NCBI GenBank assembly: GCA_900767875.1
Contig: CAAGAT010000033.1
Coordinates: 1 to 32,663 of the forward strand
DNA length: 32,663 bases
Source: an uncultured Sutterella sp.
Lineage (GTDB): Bacteria > Pseudomonadota > Gammaproteobacteria > Burkholderiales > Burkholderiaceae_F
Direction: 5' to 3'
Every line of letters starts with the position of its first letter. Position 1 is the stretch's first letter. Both the position numbers and the translations under genes were made by a program. A model generated the notes under the pieces. That model did no database searches. It saw nothing but the letters and a program-made list of their open reading frames with translations, and was not told the DNA's origin. Below are positions 14,905 through 20,776 of the stretch, piece by piece.

Positions 14905-16191
14905 TTAACGGGCGCGGGCGGCGAAGGCTTGGCGCGCTTCCTGAAAGGCCCGCATGGCCTGCGGGTGCAGTTCGAGGGCGCGCTCGAGCACGCCCTGCAG
15001 GTGGCTGATCGCCACGCCGTAGTTGGTCATGGGCACGCCCTGGGCCTTGGCCTGCTCCAGGCGCGTGAGCATGTGGCGGCGCGTCACGACGCAGCCGCCG
15101 CACTGCAAAATGAGTTTGTAGGGGGTCAGATCGGCCGGAAAGTCCTTGCCGACCACCACTTCCATGTCCAGTTCCCCGCCCGCTTTTGTGGCGAGCCATC
15201 GCGGGAGCTTCTTGCGGCCGATGTCGTCGGCCTGCGGGTGGTGCGAGCACGTCTCGCAGACCATCACCTTGTCGCCGGGCTTTAAAAAGTCGATGGCGGC
15301 CGCGCCGCGGGCCATCTCGACGAGGTCGCTCTTGCTGTAGGCCATCTGAATCGAGAAGGTCGTCACGGGAATGTGGGCGGGCGTGTTGGCCACGACCGAC
15401 TGCACGACTTGACTATCCGTCATTACGAAGGCGGGCGGCTCCTTTTCATTGGCCAGCGTCTCGGCCAGGCGGCTTTCACGCACCACCAGACACTTGGCGT
15501 CCGCGTCGAGAATCTCGCGGATGGCCTGCACCTGCGGCAGGATCAGTCGCCCCTTGGGCGCGCCCGTGTCGATGGGGGTGACGAGCACCACGGTGCTGCC
15601 CGGCTTGACGAGGTCTCCCATGAGCGGCAGATCGGGTTCGACCGAGCTTTGCACGAGCGCGATGATCGCCTCGCGCACAGCGTCGGTCCCTTGTCCCTCA
15701 CGGGCGCAGGCGACGACGGGCTCGTAGCCAAGAGTGCGCACGGCTTGACGGGCGGCCTCAAGCTGCTCGGTCGAGGCCGTGTCGGCTTTATTCAGAACGA
15801 TGACGGCGGGCGTGGCCGTCTTTTTGACGGTGGCGATCAGGCCTCGCTCGTCGTTGGTGAGGCCCTTGGCGTCGCAGACGATCAGCGCCACGTCCACCCA
15901 GCCCAGAACGGCCAGGGAGCGCTCGATGCGCAGGCCGCCGAGCTCGCCGGTGTCGTCGACGCCCGCGGTGTCGATGAGGACCACCGGCCCGATGGGCGCG
16001 AGTTCACAGGCCTTTTCCACCGGATCGGTCGTCGTGCCCGGCACATCGCTCACGATGGCGATCTTCTGATTGGTCAGCGCGTTGATGAGCGAGCTTTTGC
16101 CGGCGTTTCTGCGGCCGAACAAACCGATGTGCAGGCGCAGGCCCTTGGGGGTATGGGTACGGGAGGCGATGCCGAAAACGGAAGCGGACAT
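14905..16191 (-). CDS. hydF: [FeFe] hydrogenase maturation GTPase HydF
   Basis: A 428-residue scaffold protein. The N-terminal GTPase domain has the P-loop GRRNAGKSS (26-34), DVPGTTTDP (switch region), DTAG (74-77) and NKAD. The middle domain is for dimerisation. The C-terminal iron-sulfur domain has C315-S-H317, then 46 residues, then C364-GG-C367, which fits the HydF pattern CxHx(46-53)CxxC. HydF assembles the diiron precursor and hands it to apo-HydA. The ATG at 16191 has no strong Shine-Dalgarno sequence. TAAAAT about 40 nt upstream could be a -10 element. A terminator lies between the preceding gene and hydF, so hydF-hydE may have its own promoter or depend on read-through. Confidence 0.95.
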   Translation of the reverse strand: MSASVFGIASRTHTPKGLRLHIGLFGRRNAGKSSLINALTNQKIAIVSDVPGTTTDPVEKACELAPIGPVVLIDTAGVDDTGELGGLRIERSLAVLGWVDVALIVCDAKGLTNDERGLIATVKKTATPAVIVLNKADTASTEQLEAARQAVRTLGYEPVVACAREGQGTDAVREAIIALVQSSVEPDLPLMGDLVKPGSTVVLVTPIDTGAPKGRLILPQVQAIREILDADAKCLVVRESRLAETLANEKEPPAFVMTDSQVVQSVVANTPAHIPVTTFSIQMAYSKSDLVEMARGAAAIDFLKPGDKVMVCETCSHHPQADDIGRKKLPRWLATKAGGELDMEVVVGKDFPADLTPYKLILQCGGCVVTRRHMLTRLEQAKAQGVPMTNYGVAISHLQGVLERALELHPQAMRAFQEARQAFAARAR

Positions 16192-16245
16192 GACGGATGG
16201 AAACGGGAAAAAACTGAAGGGGAAACCCTAATTTTACGGGGCACG

Positions 16246-16285
16246 GATAAAAAATTCCCGCCCGAAGGCAGTACCTGCGGGCGGG
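16246..16285 (-). terminator. Terminator after the hydrogenase structural genes
   Basis: Read on the minus strand, CCCGCCCG and CGGGCGGG form an 8-bp stem with an AGG-CCT inner pair, followed by AATTTTTT. A second hairpin with arms GCAGGC and GCCTGC lies just before it (about 16306-16325). Together they should limit transcription from hydAB-cytochrome b into hydFE. Confidence 0.8.
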
Positions 16286-16337
16286 CTCGTCCGATGGGCG
16301 GCAGGCCCGAAGGCTCGAGCCTGCGCAAAAAATCGGA

Positions 16338-17012
16338 TTACTTTTCGATGTTGGTGCGGATGACGTCCTTTTCGAGCCACACCGGGGAGTGGTGCTCGGC
16401 GGCTTCCCAGCTGATGTCGCCGGTGCCGATGCGCCAGATGCCCAGGAAGTGGGACATGGACAGCAGCGCGAGCGGGATGTGGGCGCAGACCACCAGAACG
16501 GTGATGAACAGCGACCCCCACACGTGCAGGCGCCACATCGTCATGAAGGCGTCCTTGCCGATGGCCGGGCCGAAGACCCAGAGTAGCCAGCCCGTCACGA
16601 TCAGCGCGACGATGGCGGCGGTAAAGAGCAGGTAGGAAGCCTTCTGACCGCCGTTGTAGCGGCCCTGCGGGGGCACTTCCACCGGACCGAGCGGGATCTT
16701 GAAGAAACGACGCGGGTAGCCGCCGAAGTTGCGGAACCACAGGATCGTGTTCTTGTCCCAGGTCAGGCAGGCGTTGAGCATCAGCGCGAAGCGTTCGGGG
16801 GCAAATACGATGTAGCCCACGAGGTTCACGGAGAAGGCGATGCCCAGGCCGATGTGCCAGGCCATCAGGTTTTCACCCGTGGCGGCTTCGGGGTTGGCCA
16901 GGTAGACGATGCCGCCCGTGATCACGAGCGCGAACCACAGGATGGCGTTGACGCCGTGGAAAACCTTGTCGGCGACATGGAAGCGCAAAATGCGGTCGTT
17001 GTGATTAGCCAT
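16338..17012 (-). CDS. Hydrogenase cytochrome b subunit, FdnI/formate dehydrogenase gamma type
   Basis: A 224-residue membrane protein with four hydrophobic helices (about 20-39, 53-72, 127-147 and 165-185). Its spacing and the motif QGRYNGGQKASYLLF match the gamma subunit of formate dehydrogenase N. H19, H53, H163 and H178 sit where that family's two b-heme ligands lie, so a diheme cytochrome is likely. It would anchor the hydrogenase in the inner membrane and pass electrons to the quinone pool. The ATG at 17012 has an excellent AAGGAGG. It lies 18 nt after hydB, completing a three-gene unit hydA-hydB-cytochrome b. Shewanella has a similar gene in the same place. No formate dehydrogenase catalytic subunit is present nearby. 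Confidence 0.9.
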   Translation of the reverse strand: MANHNDRILRFHVADKVFHGVNAILWFALVITGGIVYLANPEAATGENLMAWHIGLGIAFSVNLVGYIVFAPERFALMLNACLTWDKNTILWFRNFGGYPRRFFKIPLGPVEVPPQGRYNGGQKASYLLFTAAIVALIVTGWLLWVFGPAIGKDAFMTMWRLHVWGSLFITVLVVCAHIPLALLSMSHFLGIWRIGTGDISWEAAEHHSPVWLEKDVIRTNIEK

Positions 17013-17030
17013 GATTGCGTCCTCCTTGCA

Positions 17031-17369
17031 TTAGTGACCGGCAACGGCGAGCTGCGTGCGCGGGAAGTAGTGCGTGTGCAGCAGACCGTACATGGTGTTG
17101 TCCATGGGCTTGGCGCCCAGGTCGACGTAGATCTTGGCCACGACCGGGTTTTGGTGCGAGCCCGTGAGCTTCATGGCCTGGCAGAGCTTGTCGTCGGCGT
17201 ACAGACCCTTCTGACGGGCCAGGAGCACGGCGTTGCGGTTGGCGAGCAGATCGCCGACGGCCCAGCCGGCGGCACCGGCGGCGACAGCGCAAAGACCCAC
17301 AACCTTAAACAGACCGCGGCGGCCGAGGATGACGCTGGCCGGGCGTTCTTCAAACTGGTAATTGGACAT
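17031..17369 (-). CDS. hydB: [FeFe] hydrogenase small subunit with Tat signal
   Basis: A 112-residue protein. The N-terminal part has a twin-arginine element, GRRGLFK (about 16-22), followed by the hydrophobic stretch VVGLCAVAAGAAGWAVG, as in exported periplasmic hydrogenase small subunits. The remainder is the Fe_hyd_SSU domain, recognised by YGLLHTHYF, which wraps around the large subunit. HydA has no signal of its own, so it is likely carried across the membrane folded with HydB by the Tat system, as is known for Desulfovibrio. The signal may stay as a membrane anchor. The gene starts 27 nt after hydA and is followed by the cytochrome. Confidence 0.92.
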   Translation of the reverse strand: MSNYQFEERPASVILGRRGLFKVVGLCAVAAGAAGWAVGDLLANRNAVLLARQKGLYADDKLCQAMKLTGSHQNPVVAKIYVDLGAKPMDNTMYGLLHTHYFPRTQLAVAGH

Positions 17370-17396
17370 TTGTGTGTTCCTTTCGATCGGCTTGGA

Positions 17397-18755
17397 TTAG
17401 ATGCTCATGGGAAGCGGGAACAGGGGGTTGAGCCAACCCGTGCCGGTGCCCTGGACGGGCTGACCGCCGCCGTTGACGCAGCCGCCCGGGCAGTTCATCA
17501 CTTCGACGAAGTGCCAGCGGTTCGGATTGCCGCGCAGCTGATCGAGCACATACTTGAGCGACTGGCCGGCGCCGTTGACGACGCAGACCTTGAGTTCAAA
17601 CACCTTGCCGTTGAGTTCGGGCAGAGCCAGCGGGATCGTGGCTTCGACGTAGCTGTTGTCCAGGCCGCGCACCGGGATGATGTCGGCCTTGTCGAGTTCC
17701 TTGCCCATCAGGATGCGGTAGGCGGTACGCAGAGCCGCTTCCATCACGCCGCCCGAGCAGCCGAAGATGGTGCCGGCGCCCGAGTACACGTCGAGGTTTT
17801 CACGCTTGCGGGTCTTGGGCAGCGTGAGCGGATTGATGTTGTGACGGCGCAACAGTTCGGCGAATTCACGAGCCGTCAGAACGGCGTCGATGTCCGGGAA
17901 GCGGGGCGTGTCGGCGGGAATGGCACCCGTCTTGATGTGATGACGCCAGGCCGTGTCCATTTCGGGACGGCTCGCTTCAAAGATCTTGGCCGTGCAGGGC
18001 GTGACGGCCACGACCTTGACGTTGCGCGGATCGGTGTTGTAGAGGAACTTGGGCGCCCAAACCTTGGCGAGCACGCCGCCCATCTGAATCGGGCTCTTGG
18101 CCGTGGACAGGTGCGGCACGAAGTCGGCGTTGAAGGTTTCGCAGTTGCGCACCCAGGCCGGACAGCAGCTCGTAAAGTGCGGCAGCGGGTGGTGAGCGGC
18201 GCGTTCGAATTCCGGACCGTGCTTGCCCAGGATCCAGTACTGGATCTTGCGCACGAATTCCGTGCCTTCTTCCATGATGGTCTGGTCGGCCGAGCTGTTG
18301 ACGTCGTATGTCTTGAAGCCGAGCTTCTCGAAGGCGTTCATCATCTGGTCGGTGGACAGATCACCGGGCTTGCCGCCGAATTCTTCGGCGATCGACACAC
18401 GCACGGCGGGCGACGGGTGAGCCACGACGACCTTGCTCTTGTCGGCGAGCATTTCTTCGACCGCGTCCACGAAGCTCATCTGTTCGATGGCGTTGAACGG
18501 GCAGCTGATCAGGCACTGGCCGCAGGACAGGCAGCGCTGATCGTCGATCTTGTGCTTGGAGCCGAGGTGGCCTTGAATGGCGTCGGCCGGGCAGACCTTG
18601 CGGCAGGTGTCGCAGGCTTCGCACTTGTCTTCGTTGATTTTGATGATGCCGCGCAACTCGCCTTTGCGGATGTTGCCGACAAAATCGGGGCCGTTCAGAC
18701 CAAAGGCATCGGCCGTCGGCTTGAACGTCGTGATTTTGATGGTTTGTGCACTCAT
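17397..18755 (-). CDS. hydA: [FeFe] hydrogenase large (catalytic) subunit
   Basis: A 452-residue large subunit of the dimeric periplasmic type, catalysing H2 to 2H+ + 2e-. Two [4Fe-4S] clusters are bound by C45/48/51/55 and C75/78/81/85. H-cluster motifs follow: P1 TSCCPAW (195-201, proton-transfer C197 and ligand C198), P2 TPCTAKIFE (252-260, ligand C254) and P3 EVMNCPGGC (418-426, ligands C422 and C426). P2 normally reads MPC; here the methionine is threonine. A short insertion (about 268-285, WRHHIKTGAIPADTPRFP) precedes DIDAVLT relative to the Desulfovibrio protein as I recall it. The C-terminal SSU domain is absent and is supplied by HydB. The ATG at 18755 has AGGAG upstream. It is the first gene of its operon, with a perfect FNR box far upstream. 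Confidence 0.95.
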   Translation of the reverse strand: MSAQTIKITTFKPTADAFGLNGPDFVGNIRKGELRGIIKINEDKCEACDTCRKVCPADAIQGHLGSKHKIDDQRCLSCGQCLISCPFNAIEQMSFVDAVEEMLADKSKVVVAHPSPAVRVSIAEEFGGKPGDLSTDQMMNAFEKLGFKTYDVNSSADQTIMEEGTEFVRKIQYWILGKHGPEFERAAHHPLPHFTSCCPAWVRNCETFNADFVPHLSTAKSPIQMGGVLAKVWAPKFLYNTDPRNVKVVAVTPCTAKIFEASRPEMDTAWRHHIKTGAIPADTPRFPDIDAVLTAREFAELLRRHNINPLTLPKTRKRENLDVYSGAGTIFGCSGGVMEAALRTAYRILMGKELDKADIIPVRGLDNSYVEATIPLALPELNGKVFELKVCVVNGAGQSLKYVLDQLRGNPNRWHFVEVMNCPGGCVNGGGQPVQGTGTGWLNPLFPLPMSI

Positions 18756-19263
18756 CTTTAGGGATCTCCTGTTTTTTCTGCAAAAGGGCGGGCGGCCGGT
18801 CGTTGCCGGTCACGCATCGCCGCTTTTTGTCGGTGTCGGGAGCCAATACGAAAATGACCGGGGCAGGACAAGCGCCTCGGACATAAACACAGATGGGTTG
18901 TGGTCGAACGGCTTTCTGACGACAAGTCCGAAGAGACGGCTTCGGACTCGGACACGCGAGCGGGGTGATTTTATCGGGATTAGGTTAGAAAAACTAGGTA
19001 TTTCAACCCATAGGCGCGGCCGAAGCGGCCTAAAAACGCCGAAAATTTCGGACTTGATCTAGCGCAAACCCTAGGTTACCGCAGAAGAGGGAAACGGATA
19101 ATTTCCATTAAAAACAGATCATTAGCTGTTTTTGAAATGTAAAGACGCCGGAGTGGGGGGACGGAGCCGGACTTGGGACAATGTCCATTAATGCCACTAA
19201 GGTAGTATGTTAGATTAGGACTGAAGTATAGGTTTGGTGTAGTGGGAAAAACGCGCGGAATCG

Positions 19264-19277
19264 TTGATTTTTATCAA
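19264..19277 (-). promoter_or_regulatory. Perfect FNR-type box
   Basis: TTGAT-TTTT-ATCAA is an exact match to the FNR consensus TTGAT-N4-ATCAA. It lies on the upstream side of hydA, about 510 bp from its start and beyond the HemN-like gene's terminator. TACACC at 19236-19241 is centred 32 bp from the box centre, the spacing of class II FNR activation, though it is a weak -10. Oxygen-repressed, anaerobically induced expression of the hydrogenase is the natural reading. Confidence 0.75.
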
Positions 19278-19305
19278 GGAATTGGACTTGGGCGGGGCGA
19301 GGGCG

Positions 19306-19333
19306 CAAACGAAACGACCGCCCGAAGGCGGTC
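19306..19333 (-). terminator. Terminator after the HemN-like gene
   Basis: On the minus strand GACCGCC-TTCG-GGCGGTC forms a 7-bp stem with a UUCG tetraloop, followed by GTTTCGTTT. It isolates the HemN-like gene from the hydrogenase operon. Confidence 0.8.
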
Positions 19334-19358
19334 GCTCGTGACGCGGGCGAGGGGACCG

Positions 19359-20669
19359 TCAGCAGTCGATGTCGCGCAGGGCCTTGCGCAGTTCGGCGCG
19401 CACGTTGTCCATGCCCGAGTAGAAGGCCTTCATCATCACGAGGCCGAGGAACTTGCCCGTGTCGGTGATGATGATGTTGTCGGGGTTGTTCGGGTCGTCC
19501 TTGATCGCGCCGGCCAGACGCAGACCGAGCATTTCCTTGATGAGGGTGCGGTCGAGGTTGACGCCGTGCACTTCGCGGAAATACTTGCGCGACAGACGCC
19601 CCGAGAAGATGCCGAGCATCAGGCGGTACTGCAGCACGGCGTGCTTGTCAAAGGAGCGGCGGCGCTCGACGCCCGTCTTGCCTTCCTTGATGCGCTCGCC
19701 GTAGCGGTGCAGACTGAAGGTGTTGACGTACAGGTTGTTGCCCAAGAACGAGAAGGCGCCCGAGCCCACGCCGAGGTATTCGTCGTGGTCAACCACGTAT
19801 TCGTCAAAGCCCTCGTCGTTGGTGCGGCCGAACGTCCAGCTCGTGAGCTGCCGGTAGTGGCTGCCGAGCGTATTCATGATGACGGCGTACTGATCGGCCA
19901 GTTCGATGCCTTCGGCGGCGATCGTCTGCTTGACGCTCTTGCGGGTCTGGCTCGTGACCATCAGCGGATAGGTCGTCACCTGGCGCGGATTGAGCTGCGC
20001 GATCAGGTCCATGTCGTGCTGCAGCACATCCAGGCTCTGGCCGCGGAAGCCGAAGATCATGTCCACGTTGGTCGTCGGAAACAGTTCGAGCGCCTGCTGC
20101 AGGCGCTCGTAGATGAGCGCGCCCGAGCCGAACTTGTCGTAGCGCTCGGTCATCTTGAGGATGTCGTCGTTAAAGCTCTGCACGCCGATGCTCATGCGGT
20201 CGACCAGACCCTTGAGGTTGCGGAAGGTCGGCGTGGCGATCTGCGCCGGATCGGTCTCGCAGGACACTTCCTTGATGCCCGGAAAGAGCTTGCGGGCGTG
20301 CTCGATCGTCTTGATGAGCTCTTCTTCGATGATGGTCGTCGTGCCGCCGCCCACGTACATGCTCGAAAAGTCGTAGCCCAGCGCCTTGACGTAGTCCATC
20401 TCCTTGCGCAGGCTCACGAAGTACTCGCGCGCCTTGTATTCCTTAAAGAGGAAACGGTGGAACGTGCAGTACGAGCACAGCGTCTTGCAGAAGGGAATGT
20501 GGGCGTAGAGCAGATACTGATGACCGGGCTGCGGCTCGGGCACGCGATCGAGGATCACGGGGTCGCAGTTAAGGTAGCGGTCGATGTAGTACTGCATGAT
20601 TCGATCGGTCATGTGGATCTGCCAGTTGGGCATCAACTTGCCGACGCGAACCGGAGTCTGTGCGGTCAT
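19359..20669 (-). CDS. HemN/HemW-family radical SAM protein (coproporphyrinogen oxidase-like)
   Basis: A 436-residue radical SAM protein. The cluster motif is C61-x3-C65-x2-C68 in HIPFCKTLCSYCTF, the HemN/HemW form. Typical family elements follow: YVGGGTTTII, SCETDPAQ, RMSIGVQSFND and DMIFGFRGQS. The C-terminal half has DEYLGVGSGAFSFLG, as in HemW-like proteins, but not the HNxxYW motif of HemW. It may be an oxygen-independent heme-biosynthesis enzyme, a heme chaperone, or a heme-utilisation enzyme of the HutW/ChuW kind; the sequence alone does not decide. Serving the nearby cytochrome b would make sense but is inference. It is not HydG. Its own terminator separates it from hydA. Confidence 0.8.
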   Translation of the reverse strand: MTAQTPVRVGKLMPNWQIHMTDRIMQYYIDRYLNCDPVILDRVPEPQPGHQYLLYAHIPFCKTLCSYCTFHRFLFKEYKAREYFVSLRKEMDYVKALGYDFSSMYVGGGTTTIIEEELIKTIEHARKLFPGIKEVSCETDPAQIATPTFRNLKGLVDRMSIGVQSFNDDILKMTERYDKFGSGALIYERLQQALELFPTTNVDMIFGFRGQSLDVLQHDMDLIAQLNPRQVTTYPLMVTSQTRKSVKQTIAAEGIELADQYAVIMNTLGSHYRQLTSWTFGRTNDEGFDEYVVDHDEYLGVGSGAFSFLGNNLYVNTFSLHRYGERIKEGKTGVERRRSFDKHAVLQYRLMLGIFSGRLSRKYFREVHGVNLDRTLIKEMLGLRLAGAIKDDPNNPDNIIITDTGKFLGLVMMKAFYSGMDNVRAELRKALRDIDC

Positions 20670-20696
20670 AGGAAAATCAGTTCAAAGTCAATCAGG

Positions 20697-20724
20697 CGGC
20701 CGCACGACAGACATCGTGCGGCCG
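20697..20724. repeat. Perfect 11-bp-arm inverted repeat
   Basis: CGGCCGCACGA (20697-20707) and TCGTGCGGCCG (20714-20724) enclose CAGACA. It lies just upstream of the HemN-like gene and downstream of the ligase gene. There is no T-run on either side. It could be a stabilising 3' stem, an operator or part of the HemN leader. Confidence 0.6.
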
Positions 20725-20741
20725 GCGTTCAAAAAGGCAAT

Positions 20742-20767
20742 CGGGCCATTTTACGGGCAAAGGCCCG
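20742..20767 (-). terminator. Probable terminator after the acyl-CoA ligase gene
   Basis: CGGGCC and GGCCCG form a 6-bp stem with a 14-nt loop just past the ligase stop codon; TTTTT follows six bases later on the minus strand. It is a moderate structure and could allow read-through into the HemN-like gene. Confidence 0.45.
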
Positions 20768-20776
20768 CTCAAAGGC

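Larger units (their letters stand above)
18756..19358 (-). promoter_or_regulatory. Long upstream/leader region of the hydrogenase operon
   Basis: About 600 nt without a recognisable gene, between the HemN-like gene's stop and hydA. It is noticeably A+T-richer around 18960-19290. Besides the terminator and FNR box listed separately, it holds a hairpin GTCCGAAG-AGACGG-CTTCGGAC (18926-18947). ATGGGTTG (18893-18900) and CAACCCAT (19004-19011) could close a larger domain around it. CCGAAA-A-TTTCGG (19039-19051) and AAAAACAG-N8-CTGTTTTT (19110-19133) are further inverted repeats. Candidate minus-strand -10 elements are TACACC (19236-19241), TATACT (19225-19230) and TAAAAT (18968-18973). If transcription begins near the FNR box, the leader would be about 470 nt. 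No known riboswitch was recognised. Confidence 0.5.

Noticed and set aside
14885..15250. N-terminal extension of HydE
   Set aside because: The open frame continues upstream but overlaps hydF, and HydE homology begins exactly at the ATG at 14884.
16854..18761. A 635-codon open frame on the plus strand
   Set aside because: It lies antisense to hydA, hydB and the cytochrome gene, whose products are unmistakable. Its composition (many His, Gly, Val, Arg) is typical of a GC-rich shadow frame.
18870..19015. A known riboswitch class in the hydA leader
   Set aside because: I compared it by eye with molybdenum-cofactor, cobalamin and SAM/SAH motifs and found no match; only unclassified stems remain.
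19359..20669. The missing HydG
   Set aside because: The cluster motif HIPFCKTLCSYCTF and following blocks are HemN/HemW-like. HydG's ThiH-like core and its C-terminal second-cluster motif are absent.
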